Source: Streptomyces sp. ATexAB-D23 (lineage in GTDB: Bacteria; Actinomycetota; Actinomycetes; Streptomycetales; Streptomycetaceae). Taken from it: 64,000 nucleotides of DNA. The stretch lies in assembly GCF_000373645.1 (NCBI RefSeq), contig NZ_KB892018.1, forward strand, positions 56,377 through 120,376. Reading direction: 5' to 3'. Position numbers and translations under genes: made by a program. Under the pieces are notes generated by a model. It saw only the letters and a list, made by a program, of their open reading frames with translations. It made no database searches and had not been told where the DNA came from. Positions 1 to 7,677 of the stretch are shown here, in pieces (within the stretch, counting starts at the first letter, position 1; every line of letters begins with the position of its first letter).

Positions 1-734
1 GGCTGAAGGACCTCGGTCTGGGCACCCGGGCGGAGATGTCCGTCAAGCTCTCGATGTTCGGCCAGGCCCTTCCGTCGTCCACAGCCTCCCTCGACGGAGA
101 TGCCTCCGGCTCCGCCGACACCTTCCCCGGCGGCCACGACCTGGCCCTCGCCAACGTGCGCCCGGTCGTCGAGGCCGCCGCCGCGATCGGCACCACGGTC
201 ACCCTGGACGCCGAGGACCACACCACCCTGGACTCGATGTTCGCCATCCACGAGGAGCTGCGGAAGGACCACCCGGAGACCGGGTGCGTCATCCAGGCGT
301 ACCTGTTCCGCACCGAGGAGGACGCCCGCCGCCTCGCCGCGGCCGGCAGCCGGGTGCGGATCGTGAAGGGCGCCTACAAGGAGCCCGCCTCCGTCGCGTA
401 CCAGGACAAGGCCGAGATCGACAAGGCGTACGTCCGTATCCTGCGGACCCTGATGGAGGGCGAGGGCTACCCGATGATCGGGTCCCACGACCCCCGTCTC
501 ATCGCCATCGCCCAGGAACTGGGCCGCAAGGCCGGGCGCAAGCCCGACGAGTACGAGTTCCAGATGCTGTACGGAATCCGCACCGACGAGCAGACCCGGC
601 TCGCCGCGGAGGGCCACCGGATGCGTGTCTACACCGCGTACGGCACCGACTGGTACGGCTACTTCATGCGCCGTCTCGCGGAGAAGCCGGCCAACCTGCT
701 GTTCTTCGGCCGCTCCATCCTCACCAAGGGCTGA
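1..734 (+). CDS. Proline dehydrogenase (PRODH), 3' part
   Basis: C-terminal part of a monofunctional FAD-dependent proline dehydrogenase, which oxidises L-proline to 1-pyrroline-5-carboxylate. The frame is open from base 3, so the start lies upstream of the window. About 243 residues are visible. They contain the TIM-barrel landmarks of the family: DAED, IQAYL, RIVKGAYKE, GSHD, EFQMLYG and the C-terminal YGYFMRRLAE, whose arginine pair binds the proline carboxylate in characterised enzymes. The next gene, 38 bases downstream on the same strand, encodes the second enzyme of the pathway, so proline is converted to glutamate by two separate proteins rather than one PutA fusion. The family assignment is secure; only the N-terminus and promoter are missing. 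Confidence 0.95.
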   Translation, partial: LKDLGLGTRAEMSVKLSMFGQALPSSTASLDGDASGSADTFPGGHDLALANVRPVVEAAAAIGTTVTLDAEDHTTLDSMFAIHEELRKDHPETGCVIQAYLFRTEEDARRLAAAGSRVRIVKGAYKEPASVAYQDKAEIDKAYVRILRTLMEGEGYPMIGSHDPRLIAIAQELGRKAGRKPDEYEFQMLYGIRTDEQTRLAAEGHRMRVYTAYGTDWYGYFMRRLAEKPANLLFFGRSILTKG

Positions 735-772
735 GCCCCTTCCATCCCTCTACCTGAAGGAGCAAAGGAACC

Positions 773-2404
773 ATGGACGCTGTGACCCAGGTCCCCGTGC
801 CGGTCAACGAGCCGGTCCACTCCTACGCCCCGGGCTCCCCGGAGCGTGCCCGGCTGGAGGCGAAGCTCAAGGAGCTCGCCGAGAATCCGGTCGACCTGCC
901 GATGACCATCGGCGGTGAGAAGCGGATGGGCGGCGGCGAGCGCGTCGACGTCGTGCAGCCCCACAACCACAAGGCCGTCATCGGCACCTTCGCCGGCGCC
1001 ACCGAGCAGGACGCCCAGGACGCGATCGACGCCGCCCTGGCCGCCGCCCCGGCCTGGCGCGCGATGTCCTTCGACGACCGCGCCGCCATCATCCTGCGCG
1101 CCGCCGAGCTGCTCTCCGGCCCCTGGCGCGAGACGCTGGCCGCCTCCACGATGCTCGGCCAGGGCAAGACCGCCCAGCAGGCCGAGATCGACTGTCCCTG
1201 CGAGCTGATCGACTTCTGGCGCTTCAACGTGCACTACGCGCGCCAGATCCTCGCCGAGCAGCCCCCGGCGAACTCCCCGGGCGTGTGGAACCGCATGGAC
1301 CACCGCCCGCTGGAGGGCTTCGTCTACGCGATCACGCCGTTCAACTTCTCGGCCATCGCGGCCAACCTGCCGACCGCGCCCGCCCTCATGGGCAACGTCG
1401 TGGTGTGGAAGCCGTCCCCGACGCAGACGCACGCCGCCGTGCTGCTGATGCGGCTCCTGGAGGAGGCGGGCCTGCCCAAGGGCGTCATCAACCTGGTGAC
1501 GGGCGACGGCATCGCCGTCTCCGAGGTGGCGCTCAACCACCGCGACCTGGCCGGTATCCACTTCACCGGCTCGACGCCCACCTTCCAGCACCTGTGGAAG
1601 ACGGTCGGCAACAACATCGCCAACTACCGCACCTACCCGCGGCTCGTCGGCGAGACCGGCGGCAAGGACTTCGTGGTCGCCCACCCCTCGGCCGACCACG
1701 CGATCCTGAAGACCGCCCTGACCCGGGGCTCCTTCGAGTACCAGGGCCAGAAGTGCTCGGCCACGTCGCGCGCCTACGTCCCGGCCTCCATCTGGAACTC
1801 CGGTTTCAAGGAGGCGTTCGCGGCCGAGGTCGACTCGATCACCATGGGCGACGTCACCGACCTGTCGCACTTCATGGGCGCCGTCATCGACGACCGCTCC
1901 TTCGCGAAGAACAAGGCCGCCATCGACCGCGCCGCCGCCGACCCGGCGTGCACGATCATCGCGGGCGGCACGTACGACGACTCGGTGGGCTACTTCGTCC
2001 GTCCGACCGTCATCGAGTGCAGCGACCCCGAGAACGAGGTCTTCACGACCGAGTACTTCGGCCCGATCCTCGCCGTGCACGTCTACGAGGACGAGAAGTA
2101 CGACGCGATGCTGGAGCAGATGGAGTCGGTCTCCGACTACGCCCTGACCGGTTCCGTCATCGCGAACGACCGCGCCGCTGCCGCGTACACGATGGAGAAG
2201 CTGCGGTACGCCGCGGGCAACTTCTACATCAACGACAAGTCGACCGGTGCCGTCGTCGGCCAGCAGCCCTTCGGCGGCGGCCGCGCCTCCGGTACGAACG
2301 ACAAGGCGGGCGCGCCGCAGAACCTCCAGCGCTGGACCCTCACCCGGGCCATCAAGGAGACCTTGGTCCCGCCGACCGAGTACACCTACCCCCACCAGGG
2401 CTGA
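773..2404 (+). CDS. pruA: L-glutamate gamma-semialdehyde (P5C) dehydrogenase
   Basis: A 543-residue aldehyde dehydrogenase of the 1-pyrroline-5-carboxylate dehydrogenase type. It oxidises glutamate semialdehyde to glutamate with NAD and completes proline degradation. Visible motifs are TPFNFSAIAANL (cofactor entrance), FTGS, GETGGKDF with catalytic Glu294, and YQGQKCSATSR with nucleophilic Cys328. The length matches the Streptomyces and animal-type enzymes (about 540). A ribosome site AAGGAG lies about 7 bases before the ATG. It follows the proline dehydrogenase gene closely and probably shares its transcript. Two GC-rich hairpins follow the stop codon. Confident call. Confidence 0.96.
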   Translation: MDAVTQVPVPVNEPVHSYAPGSPERARLEAKLKELAENPVDLPMTIGGEKRMGGGERVDVVQPHNHKAVIGTFAGATEQDAQDAIDAALAAAPAWRAMSFDDRAAIILRAAELLSGPWRETLAASTMLGQGKTAQQAEIDCPCELIDFWRFNVHYARQILAEQPPANSPGVWNRMDHRPLEGFVYAITPFNFSAIAANLPTAPALMGNVVVWKPSPTQTHAAVLLMRLLEEAGLPKGVINLVTGDGIAVSEVALNHRDLAGIHFTGSTPTFQHLWKTVGNNIANYRTYPRLVGETGGKDFVVAHPSADHAILKTALTRGSFEYQGQKCSATSRAYVPASIWNSGFKEAFAAEVDSITMGDVTDLSHFMGAVIDDRSFAKNKAAIDRAAADPACTIIAGGTYDDSVGYFVRPTVIECSDPENEVFTTEYFGPILAVHVYEDEKYDAMLEQMESVSDYALTGSVIANDRAAAAYTMEKLRYAAGNFYINDKSTGAVVGQQPFGGGRASGTNDKAGAPQNLQRWTLTRAIKETLVPPTEYTYPHQG

Positions 2405-2410
2405 CACCCC

Positions 2411-2435
2411 CGGGGCGCCCCACCCCGGCGCCCCG
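2411..2435 (+). terminator. GC-rich hairpin after pruA
   Basis: A perfect 9-bp inverted repeat (2411-2419 with 2427-2435) directly after the pruA stop. There is no T-run, so on its own it is a processing or stabilising hairpin or a weak terminator. Confidence 0.45.
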
Positions 2436-2444
2436 CCCCGAGTC

Positions 2445-2485
2445 CCGCCCCCCGTTCGGTTCCCCTGCCGGACGGGGGGCGGTTT
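2445..2485 (+). terminator. Intrinsic terminator between convergent pruA and acyltransferase genes
   Basis: An 11-bp perfect stem (2445-2455 with 2472-2482) with a 16-base loop that can extend the stem, followed by TTT on the plus strand. It sits between pruA and the oppositely transcribed acyltransferase gene that ends at 2519 and may serve both. Confidence 0.65.
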
Positions 2486-2518
2486 CCATGGGCGCCCCCC
2501 AACCCCAGCCGCGCACGA

Positions 2519-3727
2519 TCAGCCCCAGCCGTGCACGATCAGCGCCAGCCCGGCCGCGGACCCGCCGCCCAGCAGCGCCAGGTAGCGGCCGTACAGCCGA
2601 CGGTGGCGGCGCAGCAGCAGGCCGAACGCGGCGAAGGCCAGGCCCACCGTCAGGGTCCGGGCACCCCGCGCCGCCGCCGAAGCGGCCGGCCAGTCCTTCG
2701 CGGGCACCGGGGCCCGGCCCGCCTCGGCGCCGTACACCTTGAAGGGGATGCCGTTCCACGGCTGGTGGCGTACCGCCGCCGCGCCCTCCAGGGCCAGTTC
2801 CTGGCGGACCTGCGCGCGCATCCGGTCCGTGGTCAGCGGGGCCGGCAGGTGCACGCCCGCCGCCGCCAGGTGCAGGGCGAGCAGCCCGCCCGCGAGGCTG
2901 CCGGCCAGGGCGGCCAGCGACATCCGCAGGGCCGCGCGGGGCACCGCCACGCACACCACGCCCAGCAGCAGCTCCGGCATCAGCGGCCAGCTCAGCGCCT
3001 CCGCGAACGCCCAGCAGAACGCCAGCGGCAGCCCCAGCCGCGAGGTGACGACGGCGGCCACCCGCCTGCGCGCCGCGGAGTCCCCGAGCGGTTCGGCGGC
3101 CGTGCGGTCGTGCAGCTCGCGCACCGCGTCGCGGGCGGCCTCGGGGGAGACCCCGGACGGCAGCGGCTCGCCGATCGTGACCCGGACCAGGGACGAGCGC
3201 AGCCGGCCGTGCTTGGGCAGCAGCCGGTCCGTGCCCGCGATGCCCACCGGCACCACCGGGACCCCCGCCTCGTCGGCGAGGACCAGCGCGCCCCGGTGGA
3301 AGGAGCCCAGGGCGCCGTCCTTCGCCCGGGTGCCCTCGGGGAACAGCACGACCGCCCGGCCCTCCCGCAGCTCGCCGGTCATCGAGAGCAGGTCCGCCAT
3401 GCCGCCGCCCGCCCGCCGCACCGGGAAGCCGGCTGCCAGCCTGCGGCAGATCCGCCGCCGCCAGGGGGAGGCGAACCAGTAGTCGGCCGCCGCGCCGATC
3501 GCCGGGCCGTGCCGGGCGTCGAGGGCGGCGAGGAGGGCCGCGGTGTCCGCGTGCGAGGTGTGGTTGGCGACGACCACGCAGCCGCCGCGCGGCAGCCGGC
3601 CGCGCCGCTCGACCCCGCCCGTGAGGCTGAGCACGCCCCACCACAGTCCGCGCCGCAGCGCGGAGGCGACGCGGGAGCGGACCGGGAGGACCCGGTGGCC
3701 GGGGGTGCGCAGCAGGGTCGTCATCAC
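2519..3727 (-). CDS. PlsC-type lysophospholipid acyltransferase with extra C-terminal membrane domain
   Basis: A 402-residue membrane protein. The N-terminal half is a PlsC/1-acylglycerol-3-phosphate acyltransferase domain with the catalytic NHTSHAD box (HX4D, about residue 54) and the substrate-binding FPEGTR box. It is expected to transfer an acyl chain to a lysophospholipid or related alcohol at the membrane. Beyond residue 230 there is an unusual hydrophobic extension with three or four predicted membrane segments and a WNGIPFKVYG motif; this part recalls YqaA/DedA-like membrane proteins, but that is a loose inference. The GTG start overlaps the stop of cdsA by four bases (GTGA), and an ATG three bases later is the alternative. 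It is the last gene of a three-gene phospholipid operon. Confidence 0.85.
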   Translation of the reverse strand: MMTTLLRTPGHRVLPVRSRVASALRRGLWWGVLSLTGGVERRGRLPRGGCVVVANHTSHADTAALLAALDARHGPAIGAAADYWFASPWRRRICRRLAAGFPVRRAGGGMADLLSMTGELREGRAVVLFPEGTRAKDGALGSFHRGALVLADEAGVPVVPVGIAGTDRLLPKHGRLRSSLVRVTIGEPLPSGVSPEAARDAVRELHDRTAAEPLGDSAARRRVAAVVTSRLGLPLAFCWAFAEALSWPLMPELLLGVVCVAVPRAALRMSLAALAGSLAGGLLALHLAAAGVHLPAPLTTDRMRAQVRQELALEGAAAVRHQPWNGIPFKVYGAEAGRAPVPAKDWPAASAAARGARTLTVGLAFAAFGLLLRRHRRLYGRYLALLGGGSAAGLALIVHGWG

Positions 3728-4584
3728 GTCATCACCATCGCCAGGAGGAGGGCCACCAGCAGGGAGTCGATCCGGTCGAGCAGCCCGCCGAAGCCCGGCA
3801 GCCAGCTGCCCGCGTCCTTCACCCCGGACTCGCGCTTGACCATCGACTCGACCAGGTCACCCAGGACACAGCCGCCGATGACGGCACCCCACAGGGGGAG
3901 GCCGAACTCGCCGAGCGCCAGCAGGAGCAGGGCCGTCGCGAGTCCCGCGCCCAGTACACCGGCCCAGGTCTTGTTGGGGGAGAGCGGCGACAGGGGGCGG
4001 GACAGCGGTCCGCGCCGCCCGAGTGCCGTACCGCCGCACCAGGCGCCGACATCGCCGAGCGCCACCGCCAGGCCCACCGCGACCGCCGTCTCGCCGAGCG
4101 TCACCAGGCCGGTCAGCGCGACCGGTATCCACAGCAGGCCGAACACGGTCCGGGCGGTCCGGGTGAAGCCCGACCGGTCGTCGCCGCCCAGCACGGACGG
4201 CAGCGCCGCCGCGACCAGGAGGAGGGCCGCCGCACGCGGGTCCAGCAGGTGCGGGGCGAGCCACGCCAGGGCCGGCAGGGCCACCGAGGCCGTCACCAGC
4301 ACGGCCAGGTCGCCCCGGCGCAGCCCCGCCATCCGGGCGTACTCGCCGGCCGCGACCACGCCGAGCCCGGCGGCCAGCGCGTACGTTCCGCCGCCGCCCA
4401 GGAAGAACGCCCCCAGGAAGACCGGGGCGACCAGCGCCCAGGTCCGCCAGCGCCTGCGCAGTTCGGCGCGCATCCGCAACCGCGCGGGGAGGACCGCGAC
4501 GGCGACCCCGCCCGCGCCCAGCACACCCGCGACGAGCGGCAGGGCGCGGGCGGCCGCCTCCTCGGCGATCAGTACGGCGCTCAT
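3724..4584 (-). CDS. cdsA: Phosphatidate cytidylyltransferase
   Basis: A 286-residue integral membrane protein of the CdsA family, which makes CDP-diacylglycerol from phosphatidic acid and CTP. About eight hydrophobic segments are visible. The C-terminal part holds LSPNKTWAGVLGAG followed by GDLVESMVKRESGVKDAGSW and PGFGGLLDRIDS, which is the CTP-transferase signature including the paired aspartates of DR-D. It overlaps both neighbours by four bases. With a CDP-alcohol phosphatidyltransferase upstream and an acyltransferase downstream, the operon can take a lysolipid to a finished phospholipid. Streptomyces usually has another housekeeping CdsA elsewhere, so this may be a specialised copy. 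That last point comes from memory, not from this window. Confidence 0.92.
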   Translation of the reverse strand: MSAVLIAEEAAARALPLVAGVLGAGGVAVAVLPARLRMRAELRRRWRTWALVAPVFLGAFFLGGGGTYALAAGLGVVAAGEYARMAGLRRGDLAVLVTASVALPALAWLAPHLLDPRAAALLLVAAALPSVLGGDDRSGFTRTARTVFGLLWIPVALTGLVTLGETAVAVGLAVALGDVGAWCGGTALGRRGPLSRPLSPLSPNKTWAGVLGAGLATALLLLALGEFGLPLWGAVIGGCVLGDLVESMVKRESGVKDAGSWLPGFGGLLDRIDSLLVALLLAMVMT

Positions 4585-5153
4585 GCCAACTCCCGCCGGA
4601 GTCCGGCCAGCCGGAGCGCCGCGGTGAGCAGCGAGCCCGCGGCGATCACGATCAGCACCGGGACGGCCCAGCCGCTCGCGGCGGCGACCACCACCAGCAG
4701 GCAGCGCTCGGTCTTGCCGACCGGGCCGCCGTTGCGCCGGGGCGCCCCGGCGGCGGCCCCGGCCAGCGAGACCCAGGACGGCAGCGTGGCCGCGAGGGCC
4801 GCCACGGCCACCAGCCCGAGCGGGGCGAGCGCCAGGAAACCGGCCAGCACCACCAGGTCCGCGACCCGGTCGCCCAGCTCGTTGAGGACCGCGCCGCGCC
4901 GGGTCGTACGGCCCGTGTCGCGGGCCAGCGCGCCGTCCAGGTTGGCGAAGGCGAGCCGCGCCGCGAGGAGGACCGCGACCGGCAGGGCGGCCGGGCCCGG
5001 GGGCAGCAGGGCCAGGGCGGCGGCGGCACCGGCCGCGGCGGCCACACCGGCGGCGGTGAGGGTGTCGGGCGACACCTCACGGCGGGCCAGCGAGGCGCGG
5101 ACACCGGAGAGCCGGTCCGCGTACCAGGGCTTGAGAGCGTAGAGGCCGTTCAT
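4581..5153 (-). CDS. CDP-alcohol phosphatidyltransferase family protein
   Basis: A 190-residue membrane enzyme expected to exchange the CMP of CDP-diacylglycerol for a small alcohol such as inositol phosphate, glycerol phosphate or serine. The substrate cannot be read from the sequence. The family signature DG-x2-AR-x8-G-x3-D-x3-D is present as DGALAR, then eight residues, then GAVLNELGD. The first aspartate of the last pair is therefore Asn, which is a deviation at a metal-ligand position. An ATG at 5153 was chosen because the product then starts MNGLYALKPWY; a GTG at 5177 would add eight residues. It is the first gene of the operon with cdsA and the acyltransferase. Confidence 0.85.
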   Translation of the reverse strand: MNGLYALKPWYADRLSGVRASLARREVSPDTLTAAGVAAAAGAAAALALLPPGPAALPVAVLLAARLAFANLDGALARDTGRTTRRGAVLNELGDRVADLVVLAGFLALAPLGLVAVAALAATLPSWVSLAGAAAGAPRRNGGPVGKTERCLLVVVAAASGWAVPVLIVIAAGSLLTAALRLAGLRRELA

Positions 5154-5228
5154 GGCTGCAACTCTCGTGCGACGCACGTTCTTTCGGCACGGGGCGGGTA
5201 CTCAAGTACGGCTGAGTACCCGGGCGGG

Positions 5229-5276
5229 GGGCTACTGCCCGGCCGTACGGATGGGCTACTGCCCGGTCGTACGGAT
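5229..5276. repeat. Tandem 24-bp duplication at the oxidoreductase 3' end
   Basis: Two adjacent 24-base units, 5229-5252 and 5253-5276, differ at one base. The right-hand unit contains the last codons and stop of the minus-strand oxidoreductase. The left-hand unit is a duplicate lying beyond the stop, so the peptide end IRTxGQ-stop is present twice in tandem. Confidence 0.8.
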
Positions 5277-6269
5277 CAGCATCTTGCCGGTGTTCTCGCC
5301 GCGCAGCATGCCCAGGAAGCCGTCCACGGTCCGCTCGAACCCATCCACCACCGTGACGTCCGGCGCGATCCGGCCGGTGCGCAGCCGAGGCACGAGCAGG
5401 GCCTCCAACTCGCCCTGCGCGTCCCGGTGGTTGCGGACGAGCACGCCTTCGAGGCGCAGGCTCTTGCCCACCACGTCGAACAGGTTGCGCGGGGCCGGCG
5501 GCGGCCGGTGGGCCGAGTGGTACTGGGCGATGGCGCCGACCCAGGCGATCCGGCCGAACTCGCGCATCGCCGCGATCGTGCCCTCCAGGTGGTCTCCGCC
5601 GACGTTGTCCACGGCGGCGTCGATCCCGTCCGGCGCGGCCTTCGCCAGCAGCTCGCCGACCGGCCCGTCGTGGTAGTCGAACGCGGCGTCGAAGCCGAGC
5701 TCCGAGGTGAGCCGGGCGGCCTTCGCCGCCGAGCCCGCGCTGCCGACGATCCGGCCCGCGCCGAGCAGCCGGGCGATCCGGCCGACCGCCGTGCCCACCC
5801 CGCCCGCGGCGGCGGAGACGAACAGGTCCTGCCCCGGCCGCAGTTCCAGGACACGCGTCAGGGCCACGTAGGCGGTGAGCCCCGTGCCGCCGAGGATCGA
5901 GAGGTGGGCGGTCAGCGGCACCCCCTCGTACGACGGGAGCAGGCGGGTGCCGTCGGTGCCGGCCGTGACCAGGGCGTGGGTGCGCCAGCCCTGCCGGTGG
6001 AAGACGAGGTCGCCCTCCGCGAGGCCCGGGTCCAGGGAGGCGGTGACCCGGCCCACCGCGCGTCCCTCCAACGGTGCGTTCAGCTCCCAGCCCTCGTCCA
6101 TCTCCTCGCGGTGGTACGGGTCCACGGAGAGGTAGAGGTTCTCCACCAGGGCCTGCCCGGGGGCGGGGGCGGGCAGCGGGGACTCGGCGAGGGCGAAGAG
6201 ATCCGGGGTGGGGAAGCCCGTGGGGCGGGCGGTCAGGTGGAAGGCGCGGGCGGTGCGGGTCGTCGTCAT
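5256..6269 (-). CDS. Zinc-free MDR-family NADP-dependent oxidoreductase
   Basis: A 337-residue medium-chain dehydrogenase/reductase. It is related to curcumin/alkenal double-bond reductases (CurA, YfmJ, leukotriene B4 dehydrogenase-like) and is expected to reduce the double bond of alpha,beta-unsaturated carbonyls with NADPH. The Rossmann fold is marked by SAAAGGVGTAVGRIARLLGA. NLYLSVDPYHREEMDE, near the N-terminus, is typical of the subgroup, and the cysteine zinc ligands of alcohol dehydrogenases are absent. The ATG at 6269 gives the usual family length; earlier in-frame codons lack support. It is transcribed away from a LysR regulator whose gene starts 119 bases away, so it is the likely target of that regulator. 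Confidence 0.9.
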   Translation of the reverse strand: MTTTRTARAFHLTARPTGFPTPDLFALAESPLPAPAPGQALVENLYLSVDPYHREEMDEGWELNAPLEGRAVGRVTASLDPGLAEGDLVFHRQGWRTHALVTAGTDGTRLLPSYEGVPLTAHLSILGGTGLTAYVALTRVLELRPGQDLFVSAAAGGVGTAVGRIARLLGAGRIVGSAGSAAKAARLTSELGFDAAFDYHDGPVGELLAKAAPDGIDAAVDNVGGDHLEGTIAAMREFGRIAWVGAIAQYHSAHRPPPAPRNLFDVVGKSLRLEGVLVRNHRDAQGELEALLVPRLRTGRIAPDVTVVDGFERTVDGFLGMLRGENTGKMLIRTTGQ

Positions 6270-6318
6270 GGCAGTGACCGTAGGAAGGAACTTTCCGGCC
6301 CGGCAGCGGGTTGCGTCG

Positions 6319-6351
6319 ATGGAAAGACCGTTTCCATGAACAGCTTTCATG
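6319..6351. promoter_or_regulatory. Two adjacent palindromes, candidate LysR operator
   Basis: ATGGAAA-N5-TTTCCAT at 6319-6337 is followed by the overlapping CATGAA-N5-TTCATG at 6335-6351. Both lie in the divergent spacer between the oxidoreductase and the LysR gene, where LysR proteins normally bind. Binding is inferred. Confidence 0.6.
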
Positions 6352-6387
6352 GATCGGCGGATCGAATGGATCGAGGGGACCCGCGCG

Positions 6388-7269
6388 ATGGCCGACCTGA
6401 CCCCGCACGAGCTGCGCATCCTGCTCGCCGTCGAGAGCGCGGGCAGCTTCTCCGGCGCCGCCGTGGCTCTGGACATGACGCAGTCGGCCGTCTCCCACGC
6501 GGTCCGGGCGAGCGAGCGCAGGATCGGCGCCGTCCTCTTCGAGCGCGGCCGCAAGGGTGCCACGCCCACCCCGGCGGGCGCGAGCGCACTCGGGTACGCC
6601 CGGCGCGTCCTGCGGCTGTTGGAGCTGATGGGCGCCGAGGCGCGGGCGGCCGCGGCCGGGCCCGGGGCGGCCGCCCCGGCGGGGGTACTGCGGATCGCGG
6701 CCTTCCGCAGCGCCGCGCTGCATCTGCTGCCGCCCGCCCTGGAACGGCTGCGGGCGCGCCACCCGGGGATCGAACCGGTGGTGCGGGTGGTGCGCGAGCT
6801 GGGGCGGGGCACGGCGGGCGAGGTCCTGGCCGGGCGCGCCGATCTGGGGATCGCGACCATCGGGACGAGTGCGCCGGTCCCCGATGAGCTGGTCGGGGGA
6901 GTGCTGCGGGAGGAGGAGTACGCCCTCGTGTACCCGGCCGGTCATCCGGCGCCCCGGACGCTGCCGCTGCTGGACTGGGCGGAGAACTGCACCTCGTACA
7001 CCCGGGACTGGTGGGCGGCGCAGGACTGGATTCCGCGGGCGACCGTGGAGGCCGAGGACGACGGAGCGGTGCTCTCGATGGTGTCCGCCGGTCTCGGCAT
7101 GGCGATCATGCCCGGACTGTCCCTCCATGGAGCACCGGACACCGTCGGGATCACCGCACTCGGACCGGAGCGCCCGACCCGCTCCGTGGGCTACGTCACC
7201 ACCCCTGAGCTGGCACGTTCCCCCGCCGTGCGGGCCCTCATCCGGGAGCTGAGAGTGAGCGGCGGGTGA
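6388..7269 (+). CDS. LysR family transcriptional regulator
   Basis: A 293-residue LysR-type regulator. The N-terminal winged helix-turn-helix is clear (ELRILLAVESAGSFSGAA, then MTQSAVSHAVRASERR). The C-terminal periplasmic-binding-like effector domain runs from about residue 90 and ends with the GLGMAIMPGL stretch common in the family. The ATG at 6388 was preferred over one at 6349 because GAGGGGA lies eight bases upstream, while the earlier ATG has no ribosome site and overlaps a palindrome. It is divergent from the oxidoreductase and probably controls both genes. The effector is unknown. Confidence 0.9.
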   Translation: MADLTPHELRILLAVESAGSFSGAAVALDMTQSAVSHAVRASERRIGAVLFERGRKGATPTPAGASALGYARRVLRLLELMGAEARAAAAGPGAAAPAGVLRIAAFRSAALHLLPPALERLRARHPGIEPVVRVVRELGRGTAGEVLAGRADLGIATIGTSAPVPDELVGGVLREEEYALVYPAGHPAPRTLPLLDWAENCTSYTRDWWAAQDWIPRATVEAEDDGAVLSMVSAGLGMAIMPGLSLHGAPDTVGITALGPERPTRSVGYVTTPELARSPAVRALIRELRVSGG

Positions 7270-7449
7270 GTCGCCGTAAACCTCCGTCTCAGATAGTAGG
7301 AAGTCCGAGTAATTATGGAGACAGACCGGCGAGGCTGTTCTAGCTTTGTAGAAGCCGAACGTCTCGCTCGATCAAGCGACTGGCGGTCGTGAGCGCGCGC
7401 CCTTGAGCAGGCAACCCCTGCGGCGCCTGCTCCCCGCCCCTTCCGGCAC

Positions 7450-7499
7450 CTCGAAATCACTGATCTCGACATCACTTCACGCTGTTCGATCTCGAAATC
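7450..7499. repeat. Three CTCGAAATC-like repeats upstream of the small protein
   Basis: The 9-mer CTCGA[A/C]ATC occurs at 7450-7458, 7465-7473 and 7491-7499, with a further GATCTC at 7505. The last two are embedded in GAT-N6-ATC half palindromes. The region 7270-7449 is comparatively AT-rich and holds no convincing gene, so these may be regulator sites or mRNA structure ahead of the 43-residue gene. Confidence 0.5.
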
Positions 7500-7526
7500 C
7501 GCGCGATCTCAAGGAGTCGATCCACC

Positions 7527-7658
7527 ATGGCCGAGACCACCATCCGCCGCCGCGTCCGTCACGCCCACCGCCCGGCCGAATCGGAGCGCAAGGCCGCCGC
7601 CGCGGCCCTCCAGCGCGCCCTCGACCGCAGGGACAACGGCGGCGCCACCGGTCACTGA
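7527..7658 (+). CDS. Small basic protein, 43 residues, unknown function
   Basis: A 43-residue frame (MAETTIRRRVRHAHRPAES ... NGGATGH) with AAGGAG ten bases before the ATG and normal Streptomyces codon bias. It is rich in Arg and Ala and is probably one amphipathic helix. No signal peptide, cysteines or known domain are visible. A function cannot be given. It is separated from the LysR gene by 257 bases that include an AT-richer stretch and a repeated motif, so it probably has its own promoter. The downstream phosphatase gene is convergent, ending 20 bases away. Confidence 0.6.
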   Translation: MAETTIRRRVRHAHRPAESERKAAAAALQRALDRRDNGGATGH

Positions 7659-7677
7659 ACCGGCCCGCCGGCCGCGC

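Noticed and set aside
659..2407. A 582-codon minus-strand frame opposite pruA
   Set aside because: Antisense artefact of high GC; pruA itself has all catalytic residues.
7315..7392. A 25-codon ATG frame upstream of the 43-residue gene
   Set aside because: The ribosome site is 11 bases away and the product is unremarkable; not enough to call a gene, though a leader is not excluded.
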